Source of the DNA: Paenibacillus chondroitinus NBRC 15376
GTDB lineage: Bacteria; Bacillota; Bacilli; Paenibacillales; NBRC-103111
Direction of reading: 5' to 3'
Length of the DNA stretch: 64,000 nucleotides
Assembly: GCF_004000765.1 (NCBI RefSeq)
Contig: NZ_BILW01000014.1
Location: 62,001 to 126,000 of the forward strand
Part shown: one piece after another, positions 9,157 through 16,530 of the stretch
Layout of the letters: every line of letters begins with the position of its first letter
Position numbering within the stretch: position 1 is the first letter of the stretch
The notes under the pieces: generated by a model
Databases searched by the model: none
Told to the model about the DNA's origin: nothing
Seen by the model: the letters and a program-made list of their open reading frames with translations, nothing else
Translations under genes and position numbers: made by a program

Positions 9157-10792
9157 AGATGCCCTGGTAAGTCGGGAGACCCTTCGCTATCTAACTGAAC
9201 GCTTCAGTTTAGAGTCTGTTAAGCAAGTTGTTTATGATAAAACAAATAGCGACGATTATTATGGGAAATTTCAGGATCTAGTTAATGAAAATGTCATAAT
9301 AAATAACGACTTTGAAGATAGTCGCTGGACATTCCACACAACAAAGGCTGGAAATAAGGCAACCATTCTATTTGATCTCGAGGTCTACAAAAAATTAAAT
9401 CTATCGCTCAAATGTTTTGCACTTCAGAAGGTTTTAAGTGGAATAAGTATTACAGAAACACAAAGTCAGATACATTCTTTAAAAGAAGCTATCATACAAT
9501 CACAAGGCTTTGACAAGAAAAAAGTAGAAGTTTTGCAGGAATATATCGCAACGCTTGGTTATAGGAAACAGTCTAAAATATCTTATGCGATTATAGAGTT
9601 TTTGAAATTTAATCCACTAAGTAACAGCGAAATCTATACAGAGATGTCCGTTCAATTTGCAAAATCTAAACGCCAAGCTCGAGAGTTACCACCGTTCCAA
9701 GATGTTCTGATGTTTGACGATTTATTTACACGCTTTTTTTCAGATTGTACAGAAGAGGAAGAATTAAAGTATTCGCTAATCTATCTGTGGTGGAGATTAA
9801 CAAAAGTTATTCCGATGAGACCGGTCGAACTCTATGGATTAACCAAAGATTGTATCCAATATGAAAAAGATGCTTATTGGTTGGTCTTTCCAAGAGAAAA
9901 GCAACCGCCACGTACATATGAAGAGATTGAAGTAACAGATAAATTACAAATCAATCGTGATTTGTATGATGTGATAAGTAATTATATTAAAATGACCGAA
10001 CCCTATCTGAATGTTGGTAAACCTGATATTCTTTTGTCATATGATGTTTATCGGGAGTTTACTGATTGCCATGGTACGAGGCTTACTAAGGAAAGGATAA
10101 TCGATAGTGTAAGGTTTCATAAAACTATTAAAAATTTTTATACAGAAGTCATTGAGGGCCGCTATGGATATGAAGTAAATGATCGTTTAACTGCAGGGGA
10201 CACTAGGCATTTCGCCTTTTGTAACATGATGCTTCAAGGCTATAATATGTTAAGTATCGCGCGTATTGGAGGTCATAAGACACTTCGAATGCAAATGCAT
10301 TACCATGCTCACTTGGAGCATTTTGCAGAGTCTGCTGTACAGATACTAGCGAAAAGTTATATGAAGAATAAGAAAGGTTTTGCACAACTTTCTCTAAACA
10401 AGGAGATTATAATCAGGGCCAAAGTCTTTAGTCGGGGAGATTATAAAAATCTATTTGAAGTAGACTACGGTTATTGTACGGATCATCCTTCTCGTTGCAA
10501 AGTTGGTGATTGCCGTTTATGCGAGCACTATTACTTTTCCCCGGAAAACAAGGAGGAGGGACTGCTATGGTTAAAAGATTTTTCTCAAGCATTGAAAACC
10601 CGAATCAGTGAGCAAATTCAATTTATGCTCACAATTAGCAACAGTATGGAGTATAGCTTGAAAACGTTGGAATACCCAATTCATAAACAAGAACAATTAT
10701 CTGGAAGCGCGAATGAGTTGAAAAGGTTGATGGATCAAAAAGCATCAGTAGATTCTATATTGTTAGGGGAATACGAAAATGAGTCAAAGTAG
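9146..10792 (+). CDS. Tyrosine recombinase (third of trio)
   Basis: 548 aa, starting at GTG 9146 after GGGGGAAC and overlapping the previous gene by 11 bp. The catalytic set is intact: Arg in KVIPMRPVELYG, DTRHFAFCN, GGHKTLRMQMHYHAH with the His and nucleophilic Tyr. A Cys/His cluster (CTDHPSRCKVGDCRLCEHYY) follows, similar in position to the zinc motif of Tn554 TnpB. The family normally works as a heteromeric complex with the other two recombinases. This one has the most complete active site of the three. Confidence 0.78.
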   Translation: MTTKDALVSRETLRYLTERFSLESVKQVVYDKTNSDDYYGKFQDLVNENVIINNDFEDSRWTFHTTKAGNKATILFDLEVYKKLNLSLKCFALQKVLSGISITETQSQIHSLKEAIIQSQGFDKKKVEVLQEYIATLGYRKQSKISYAIIEFLKFNPLSNSEIYTEMSVQFAKSKRQARELPPFQDVLMFDDLFTRFFSDCTEEEELKYSLIYLWWRLTKVIPMRPVELYGLTKDCIQYEKDAYWLVFPREKQPPRTYEEIEVTDKLQINRDLYDVISNYIKMTEPYLNVGKPDILLSYDVYREFTDCHGTRLTKERIIDSVRFHKTIKNFYTEVIEGRYGYEVNDRLTAGDTRHFAFCNMMLQGYNMLSIARIGGHKTLRMQMHYHAHLEHFAESAVQILAKSYMKNKKGFAQLSLNKEIIIRAKVFSRGDYKNLFEVDYGYCTDHPSRCKVGDCRLCEHYYFSPENKEEGLLWLKDFSQALKTRISEQIQFMLTISNSMEYSLKTLEYPIHKQEQLSGSANELKRLMDQKASVDSILLGEYENESK

Positions 10793-11390
10793 AGGAAGGC
10801 CAATAAAATATTCAGATAGTGATCTTAAAGAAATATTAGTGAAATATGCAACTAAGCACCAAGGGAAAAAAATTAATCCTTCTCAATTGGAGAAAGATAC
10901 AGGTATTAAAAGGCATGTATGGCTAAGAAGAATGCAGCCTGTGCTTGACGAATTAAATGAACCCGTTGCAGTGACAAGCACTGGGACAAATACCTTGCCG
11001 ATGCCTAACGTTGTTGAGCTAGTAGAAAAAAACTGGAATAACAAAACCGCTCTAATTAGAGACCTTCAACATTTTCAAGAAACATTAGATTCCTTGTATG
11101 ATCAGGCAAAGCAATATTTTGAAGTTAATAAAGAATTAGAGGACCTAAAGATAGAGATTTCAAAACATGAAAGGGAGGTCAAAGAGCTAAGGAAAGAATC
11201 TAAATATTATAAGGATCTATACTATAAGACTTCTGTGAAAAGTACGTATAATGTCTTTCAGGAAGATGAGGGCTTGAGTAATGTGATCTCCATTAATAAA
11301 AATAAGACCAAAAGTCTTAGTACAGACCTTGCGACTCATTTTGCTGAGTTATTTGACGATGAGGATTTAGAAGAGGAGGGAGATAAATAA
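10779..11390 (+). CDS. TnpC-like coiled-coil DNA-binding accessory protein
   Basis: 203 aa. The N-terminal 60 residues look like a small winged/HTH domain (RGRPIKYSDSDLKEILVKY, LEKDTGIKRHVWLRRM). Residues ~95-150 form a charged coiled coil (ELEDLKIEISKHEREVKELR), and the tail is acidic. TnpC proteins of Tn554-type elements share this plan and set orientation and efficiency of transposition. It overlaps the upstream recombinase by 14 bp and the downstream peroxiredoxin by one base (TAATG), so all are translated as one unit. Confidence 0.72.
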   Translation: MSQSRGRPIKYSDSDLKEILVKYATKHQGKKINPSQLEKDTGIKRHVWLRRMQPVLDELNEPVAVTSTGTNTLPMPNVVELVEKNWNNKTALIRDLQHFQETLDSLYDQAKQYFEVNKELEDLKIEISKHEREVKELRKESKYYKDLYYKTSVKSTYNVFQEDEGLSNVISINKNKTKSLSTDLATHFAELFDDEDLEEEGDK

Positions 11391-11857
11391 TGTCCGCTAT
11401 AATGGGAGTTCTTGCACCTGATTTAAGGTTATTTGACAGTAATGGAACGGAGGTGAGGCTCTCTAATTATATTGGCAAATACGTCGTTCTTTATTTTTAC
11501 CCGAAAGATCTCACACCAGTTTGTACAACTCAAGCGTGCGATTTTCGGGATCAATACGAAGAGTTTGCCAAATTAAATGTGACTATTATCGGTATTAGCA
11601 CTGACTCAGCAAAGAGACATGCTAAGTTTATAGAAAAATATGGCCTCCCTTATGTTCTTCTATCAGATGAAGATCATTCTGTATCCGAAATTTATGGCGT
11701 CTGGAAACAAAAGAGTATGTATGGTAAACAGTTTATGGGCATTGAGCGGTCAAGCTTTTTAATTAATAAAAGGGGCATGTTGATTAAGGAATGGCGTAAA
11801 GTTAAAGTTGCTAACCATATATCTGATGTTCTGAGGTATATTCAATTATTCAAATGA
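11390..11857 (+). CDS. bcp: Complete peroxiredoxin (BCP/PrxQ) carried by the element
   Basis: 155 aa, full length for a thioredoxin-dependent thiol peroxidase that reduces hydroperoxides in the cytoplasm. Peroxidatic C45 and resolving C50 lie in PVCTTQACDFRD; IIGISTDSAKRH and ERSSFLINKRG complete the fold. It is AT-rich along its whole length, unlike the chromosomal bcp fragment at 5171-5410, so it is element-borne and not the displaced 3' half. Its ATG overlaps the TAA of the recombinase accessory gene. The context suggests it replaces the function destroyed by insertion. Confidence 0.93.
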   Translation: MSAIMGVLAPDLRLFDSNGTEVRLSNYIGKYVVLYFYPKDLTPVCTTQACDFRDQYEEFAKLNVTIIGISTDSAKRHAKFIEKYGLPYVLLSDEDHSVSEIYGVWKQKSMYGKQFMGIERSSFLINKRGMLIKEWRKVKVANHISDVLRYIQLFK

Positions 11858-11950
11858 GTTAATACCATGCAATATACCCAGCAAAACGTTGCGTAGATTT
11901 TTATATACATGCTACAATGTAATGGTGGTGTTATAAAGGAGGGCTTAAAA

Positions 11951-12799
11951 ATGTTGGATCAATTTATCGAGGAATGTTCTAAGAAAAATAGTGAGGCAAC
12001 AACTAGAGCATACAAATATACGCTTCAACAATTTGAAAATTGGCTTGGATTGTCGGGAAAGAATCTTGAAAATTTTGAGAGTTATGATCTTCAAAATTAC
12101 GCATTTTACTTAGCCGGTGAAAATAAAAGTGAAAATACATTACGTAAGGTCCAATTCGTGATTCAGAAGTATTGTAAGTGGGCTAATAAAACGGAATGTA
12201 TTAATGCAATTAATTTTAAAGTTTATGCAAAAAAAGATAATAGGATAGAGCTCAAAATTATGAATTTACATCAAGTGAATTATTTGTTATCGAGCCTGAA
12301 CAGTAGTCAAGACAAACGTGATGCTGCTATCGTTAAAACATTACTCTTTACTGGTATTAGGCTGATGGAATTGGTATCTTTAAATAAGAATGATATTGAA
12401 GTAACTGAAGAACGTAGACTGCTAAGGGTTAAAATGTCGAAAGGACATACAAATATACGTGTTATTCCTCTGAATACGGAAGTATTTGCTTCCCTAGAAC
12501 GGTACTTGGAAGAACGAAATGATAATGATCCTGCATTATTTACTAGTTCCAGAGGCGAAAGAATTAGTGCACGTCATATTCAGCATATTGTAAGTAAATA
12601 TGGAGTAAGCGCCTTACAATTAAGGCGAACTTTTATTAACGAACTAGTACGTAGTAACAGTCTTAATTATCTTGATGTACGTGGAATTGTTGGTAATATG
12701 ACGGGGCATGGGATAATCGATCCTACATTTAATTATATACAACCTTCTTCATCAGAAAATATTGTTAATAAATTGGATGAATTCTACAAAGGTATTTAA
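11951..12799 (+). CDS. Stand-alone tyrosine recombinase (XerC/D-like), partly degenerate
   Basis: 282 aa, starting at ATG 11951 after AAAGGAGGG. N-terminal core-binding domain (about residues 1-90, TTRAYKYTLQQFENWLG), catalytic Arg in LLFTGIRLMELVSL, GHGIIDPTFNYIQ with His and Tyr. The HxLRHTF box reads LQLRRTF, so one catalytic His is replaced and activity may be reduced. It has its own promoter region and a strong terminator (12852-12898), so it is separate from the trio. Possible roles are excision, dimer resolution or a remnant of another element. Confidence 0.75.
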   Translation: MLDQFIEECSKKNSEATTRAYKYTLQQFENWLGLSGKNLENFESYDLQNYAFYLAGENKSENTLRKVQFVIQKYCKWANKTECINAINFKVYAKKDNRIELKIMNLHQVNYLLSSLNSSQDKRDAAIVKTLLFTGIRLMELVSLNKNDIEVTEERRLLRVKMSKGHTNIRVIPLNTEVFASLERYLEERNDNDPALFTSSRGERISARHIQHIVSKYGVSALQLRRTFINELVRSNSLNYLDVRGIVGNMTGHGIIDPTFNYIQPSSSENIVNKLDEFYKGI

Positions 12800-12851
12800 T
12801 GACATCGTTATGGAGGATTCTTAAGCATCCATTTTGCAATAAAATATTGGT

Positions 12852-12898
12852 AAGCCCAAAAGCTGAGTGTCTATCGAACCTTTGGGCTTATTTGTTTT
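12852..12898 (+). terminator. Rho-independent terminator after recombinase
   Basis: AAGCCCAAA pairs with TTTGGGCTT across a 20-nt loop, followed by ATTTGTTTTT. It lies between the plus-strand recombinase and the converging minus-strand gene. Confidence 0.75.
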
Positions 12899-12954
12899 TA
12901 ATTCTAATAGTCATGTTTATCCTTCTATATAGTGTGCCCGATTTCGTATGACTT

Positions 12955-13353
12955 TTATGGAGAGATTTCAATAGAATTTGCCCCGGTTTGCAACAAAAAG
13001 GGGAGTATATCTAGTGGTTGATCATGATTTGATATTTTAAAACGGGTCGAGATGCTGTTTGCGCTAGAAGTTTCATTATAACTAATCCCTACAGCCCAGT
13101 GCCTTTGATCGCATTGTTTTATACATAATGACAGTAATTTTGAAATTTTACAATTATCATTATCGTCTATTGGATCTAAGAAGACCTTTTCATCAATAAT
13201 GCTAAGTTTATAAGCATATACCTCCTCTTGATGTTCAAATGCAAGATAACAATTTTCTTGTGAAAAGATTATTTTTTTAAACGAAAAGCTACTTCGTACG
13301 CCTTCTCCATTTAATAGAATAATTGACTTAACATTGAAGACAGTAGTTATCAT
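12955..13353 (-). CDS. Hypothetical protein, partner of the DGQHR protein
   Basis: 132 aa with start at ATG 13353 after AGAGGGGG. It has no transmembrane segment and no recognised motif; it alternates beta-like stretches (TTVFNVKSIILLNGEG, ENCYLAFEHQEEVYAYKL) with a short Cys/Trp-containing segment. It begins just after the stop of the DGQHR gene on the same strand, so the two are cotranscribed. The function is unknown; context suggests a small partner of the DGQHR module. Confidence 0.6.
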   Translation of the reverse strand: MITTVFNVKSIILLNGEGVRSSFSFKKIIFSQENCYLAFEHQEEVYAYKLSIIDEKVFLDPIDDNDNCKISKLLSLCIKQCDQRHWAVGISYNETSSANSISTRFKISNHDQPLDILPFLLQTGANSIEISP

Positions 13354-13375
13354 ATAAAGCCCCCTCTGTAACATG

Positions 13376-14371
13376 TTATTCTGGTAACATTTGGGCAGCT
13401 AAATCAGCTGCTAACGTTTTTGAACCGCTTAGTCCTTTGATATATTTCAATCTACCTGAAGAGGACCAATCAAATTTCTTTAGCCTTTTGACTGCTCTTG
13501 ATACTCCAGCGTAATCAATATTCTTTTTATCTTCAGATACAGCCCGTGAGAGTAGTTCACATCCAGCAATTGATAATGCATTTATACATACGATGTGTGT
13601 AATTCTATATTCCTTATAGTCCATCCATTCTTGATTAAAGGTGTCTTTAATCGAGTTGAAATATACGAGTGACAACAAAAGCTTATCTTCTTTAGGCAAA
13701 GAAGATAGATGGGGTAATTTCGTTAGAAGCTCAATACTGCGGTATAAATTTTGTAAGGTAACATGTCTCCCAGTATTTCTTTTTCCTGTAATTGTCCCAA
13801 TATTATGAAAGGGGCTATCGTTACGTAGTATAAGCTCAGTTGCTACCCAGCTTAGATCATCAGAATTTCTGCGTAAATAACTGCTCAAAGAGAGTCCTAT
13901 TCCTTTTGCTTTAGTATTTATAGTATTGAATAAATGAATTTCCTCGTCTTCGTCAAGGTAATGATAAGCAAGAAAAGGAACAGATAATTCAGCATTAGTT
14001 TCTTGAGAGTATCTTTTGATTCCACCCAAACGATGTTGCCCATCCATTAATGATGCTTTTTCTTTGCAAAGAAGCCTTCCATAGTTTGGTCTAACCTTAT
14101 CATAAGGTAGAAACTCCCACTTGGATTCAGCATTCAGAAGAATTGGGGTGAATAAGGCATTTTCGCCTTTTGATAAATAAAGAGCAAAATCATTGCACCT
14201 CTTAATATCAACAGGTCTTTGATAACCCTTTCCCGATGCCATATCATATGGTTTCACATAAGTAAGATTGAATGCTACATTGGAATTCATGTGACCTAAA
14301 TAAGCGACTTTGCCGCGCATTTTGTATTGAATAACATTCTCAATGGCATGTTGATTAGGTAATGTATTCAT
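13376..14371 (-). CDS. DGQHR-domain (DndB-like) protein
   Basis: 331 aa. The hallmark DGQHR lies at about residues 110-114 (SLMDGQHRLGGI), followed by FNTINTKAKGIG, the conserved second motif of the family. DndB regulates DNA phosphorothioation in dnd systems, but no dndCDE genes are visible here and DGQHR proteins also occur alone on mobile elements. It is transcribed away from an XRE-type regulator gene across a 130-bp AT-rich spacer. It may be ParB-like or a defence-associated cargo protein; the fold call is firm, the role is not. Confidence 0.75.
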   Translation of the reverse strand: MNTLPNQHAIENVIQYKMRGKVAYLGHMNSNVAFNLTYVKPYDMASGKGYQRPVDIKRCNDFALYLSKGENALFTPILLNAESKWEFLPYDKVRPNYGRLLCKEKASLMDGQHRLGGIKRYSQETNAELSVPFLAYHYLDEDEEIHLFNTINTKAKGIGLSLSSYLRRNSDDLSWVATELILRNDSPFHNIGTITGKRNTGRHVTLQNLYRSIELLTKLPHLSSLPKEDKLLLSLVYFNSIKDTFNQEWMDYKEYRITHIVCINALSIAGCELLSRAVSEDKKNIDYAGVSRAVKRLKKFDWSSSGRLKYIKGLSGSKTLAADLAAQMLPE

Positions 14372-14503
14372 GGTTTTTCTCCTTATAATATATTATATAA
14401 CAATAATAGGTGTTATAATGCCTAAAATCAAATGGTATAATGTAGTATAATGTTCTTTATTTATTTCGTTGACTTCCCTACTCTATAGAGAGGGGTGGTC
14501 ATA
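14372..14503. promoter_or_regulatory. Divergent promoter region between DGQHR gene and XRE regulator
   Basis: An AT-rich spacer with several TATAATG words (GTTATAATGCC, GGTATAATGTAGTATAATG) that could serve as -10 boxes or as repeated operator half-sites for the XRE protein encoded next to it. Individual promoters cannot be assigned with confidence. Confidence 0.4.
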
Positions 14504-14860
14504 ATGTCGTATTTTTATCAAGAAGTTGGGAGAAATATTAGATTTTATAGGAAATTAAGAAATTTAACTCAAGCTGATCTTGGGGGCAGAATAAACTTCG
14601 ATCAGTCATATGTAGGGAAGATTGAAAGAGGGGAAATCAATGTATCACTGGAAACGGTTGAGAAAATCGCAGATTCCTTACAGATAATACCAAATCAATT
14701 ATTTGAAAATAAACAGAAATTAAAATCAGAAGCTGAGCGTGTTCATCTAGAAAAAATAAATTTAATGTTAACTGGCAAGACGTCCAAAGAACTGAAACAT
14801 ATCCAACACATTGTAAAAGAGATTTTACTTTTACAGGAGTGTGAAAAAGGTAGTCAATGA
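14504..14860 (+). CDS. XRE-family transcriptional regulator
   Basis: 118 aa. Residues ~8-65 form a Cro/C1-type HTH: VGRNIRFYRKLRNLTQADLG, then FDQSYVGKIERGEINVS, the recognition-helix signature. The C-terminal half is helical and Lys-rich, probably for dimerisation. The start is ATG 14504, with GAGAGG upstream. It is divergent from the DGQHR operon and probably represses it, as phage-type regulators of cargo modules do. Confidence 0.85.
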   Translation: MSYFYQEVGRNIRFYRKLRNLTQADLGGRINFDQSYVGKIERGEINVSLETVEKIADSLQIIPNQLFENKQKLKSEAERVHLEKINLMLTGKTSKELKHIQHIVKEILLLQECEKGSQ

Positions 14861-14941
14861 TTAAAAGATATTTTGTTTGAAAATGGAGTATAGTGGACGA
14901 TCTCATATGTGCGGTGGTTGCATTATTGAGGAGGATTTTTA

Positions 14942-15490
14942 TTGCAGATTTACGGTTTATATGGCAAAAGTGGTACTGGAAAGAGTTACAAATGCTTAGA
15001 GGTTGTTTTTGCAAATCAAATTGATGCCGTAATAGATGATGGAATCTTAATAATAGATAGAGTACATGTGGCTGGGAAATCAGCAAAATGTGAGAAATTA
15101 TTGTATTCAGCTACCAAGAGAGCCATTTTTCAATCAGACGACCATTGTTGTCGGGAGGTAGCTGATTTTATACATATGAAAAAAGAAATTACAAAGATTC
15201 TTATACTTGGTACTTCGAAGAGAATGATTCAAAAGATTGCGACTCGTTTGGACCTGCCTACAGAAATTGAATGGATCCCAATTGAAACTGTTCAATTAAA
15301 GGATGAATTACTGCTAGCAAGGAAATACAGGGAAGAGGGGTATCATGTTATTCCAATTCAACCTGTCCAAGTAGAGAAAACGTATAGAGGTTGGTCTAAA
15401 AATATACCCATTCAATTGTCCGACCGAATAGTCGAAGTTATCCTAATTAGACCGTTTGATTTTAGAGCAAGTGATGTAAAGCCTAATTAA
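14942..15490 (+). CDS. P-loop NTP-binding protein, possibly truncated
   Basis: 182 aa, starting at TTG 14942 behind GAGGAGG. Walker A GKSGTGKSYK occurs at residues ~8-17, a possible Walker B at GILIIDRVHV, and a second beta strand at KILILGTSKRM. I do not recognise a named family. The C-terminus ends abruptly after a beta strand (VEVILIRPFDF), and the next 45 bp run into a scar of another gene (15535-15617), so a C-terminal domain may have been lost. The function is unknown. Confidence 0.55.
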   Translation: MQIYGLYGKSGTGKSYKCLEVVFANQIDAVIDDGILIIDRVHVAGKSAKCEKLLYSATKRAIFQSDDHCCREVADFIHMKKEITKILILGTSKRMIQKIATRLDLPTEIEWIPIETVQLKDELLLARKYREEGYHVIPIQPVQVEKTYRGWSKNIPIQLSDRIVEVILIRPFDFRASDVKPN

Positions 15491-15534
15491 ACGGAAAGAT
15501 TCCTAAAAAAATCACATATTAAAGCTATTGGCTT

Positions 15535-15617
15535 AGCTCATGGCAATGGAAAAGCCATTCCCCTGGGTTATCAGTATTGAGATCAATATCATAAGGTTCA
15601 CCTGAATTAACCGTTAC
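15535..15617 (-). pseudogene. Scar of a multicopper oxidase gene (28 codons)
   Basis: On the reverse strand this short stretch reads VTVNSGEPYDIDLNTDNPGE then WLFHCHEL, matching the C-terminal copper site of the intact multicopper oxidase at 41478-42656 (VTVNPGETYDIDFIADNPGE, WLFHCHEL) in the same orientation. DNA identity is obvious over about 80 bp. Nothing else of the gene remains on either side. The surrounding 15491-15822 has no other gene, only this scar, a terminator and the next promoter. Confidence 0.85.
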
Positions 15618-15705
15618 CTACAAATCCATAATCAGTTAAAACAAAAAAATATAGCCTCCTTTGTAATGTCTAGAATTGCAGGGGAACTTGATGCTCCGTT
15701 TTCCT

Positions 15706-15730
15706 AAACACCCTTGGGGTGTTTATTTTT
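15706..15730 (+). terminator. Rho-independent terminator
   Basis: AAACACCC-TT-GGGGTGTTT followed by ATTTTTCTTT. It closes transcription from the P-loop gene side before the two-component operon. Confidence 0.7.
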
Positions 15731-15744
15731 CTTTGTACGGAATC

Positions 15745-15784
15745 ATGACAACTTCATAATTTCAACAAATTTAGGTAGTATAAT
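15745..15784 (+). promoter_or_regulatory. Promoter of first two-component operon
   Basis: TATAAT (15779-15784) lies 39 bp before the start codon. Upstream, TTCATAATTTCAACAAATTT resembles the motif repeated at 30272 and 31461 (TTCAAAGATTCAACA), a possible response-regulator direct repeat. Confidence 0.5.
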
Positions 15785-15822
15785 AAAAACCACAAATTCA
15801 ATTTTAGTGAATGAGGGAATTT

Positions 15823-16530
15823 ATGCAAAAATTTCAGATACTCGTTGTTGATGATGAATGGAATATGCGAAATTTGCTTCGAATTTATCTGACAAAAAAT
15901 AGTTACGAGGTAACCGAAGCTAGAAACGGCCACGAGGCGCTAACGTTAGTTGCGAATCTTGAGTTTGATGTCATTATTTTGGATGTGATGATGCCAGAAA
16001 TGGATGGATGGGAAGTTTGCAGTAAAATTCGTGAAACGAAGCAAACACCGATACTGATGTTGACGGCCCGTACAGAAACAAAAGATAAAGTACACGGTAT
16101 AAATGTTGGGGCAGACGATTATTTAGTAAAGCCTTTTGAACCGGAGGAAATGATTGCTCGCGTATTTGCTTTACTAAGGCGTTCCCAAATGTTTGATGCA
16201 GGCGTGATGTCAAATAAAACGATTAAACATCCCGATCTAACCATAGATCCAGTGGGCAGAGAGGTGTTCATGTTGAATAAGTCTATTGATTTTACACCAA
16301 AAGAATTTGATTTGCTGTATCTATTGGCCGATCAATCCAAGCGAGCATTCACACGGGAAGCATTGCTTACGCAGGTTTGGGGACAAGATTATTTTGGAGA
16401 TATACGTACCGTAGATACTCATGTAAAAAATATTCGGGACAAAGCTCGCAAAGTGGGATTGTCGTATAATCCGATCCAAACCGTTTGGGGAGTTGGCTAC
16501 AAATTTCAAGGAACAGATGAACGCAAATGA
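15823..16530 (+). CDS. OmpR-family response regulator
   Basis: 235 aa from ATG 15823, preceded by GAGGG. Receiver with acidic pair VVDDEW, phosphoacceptor Asp in VIILDVMMPEMDG, Lys in YLVKPFEP, then a winged helix with FTPKEFDLLYLL and VWGVGYKF. It overlaps the kinase gene by 4 bp (ATGA). Two small membrane-protein genes follow in the same operon. Its location beside copper-related genes suggests a metal or envelope-stress regulon; the signal is not visible. Confidence 0.9.
   Translation: MQKFQILVVDDEWNMRNLLRIYLTKNSYEVTEARNGHEALTLVANLEFDVIILDVMMPEMDGWEVCSKIRETKQTPILMLTARTETKDKVHGINVGADDYLVKPFEPEEMIARVFALLRRSQMFDAGVMSNKTIKHPDLTIDPVGREVFMLNKSIDFTPKEFDLLYLLADQSKRAFTREALLTQVWGQDYFGDIRTVDTHVKNIRDKARKVGLSYNPIQTVWGVGYKFQGTDERK

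Larger units (their letters stand above)
5395..11857 (+). mobile_element. Tn554/RIT-like integration module inserted in bcp
   Basis: The unit starts at the break in bcp and carries three consecutive tyrosine-recombinase-like genes, a small coiled-coil DNA-binding protein and a replacement peroxiredoxin, all overlapping or nearly so on the plus strand. The arrangement follows Tn554 (tnpA, tnpB, tnpC) and recombinase-in-trio elements. The left boundary is seen directly as the break in bcp. The right boundary is unknown; the end given is only that of the last coupled gene. Confidence 0.75.

Noticed and set aside
11390-11857. Idea that this peroxiredoxin is the displaced 3' half of chromosomal bcp
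   Set aside because: It has a complete N-terminus with its own Cys pair and start codon, and uniform AT-rich composition, so it is a separate whole gene.
14942-15490. Start of an Asp23-type or ABC ATPase family for the P-loop gene
   Set aside because: Only Walker A is convincing; the signature motif of ABC proteins and Asp23 features are absent.
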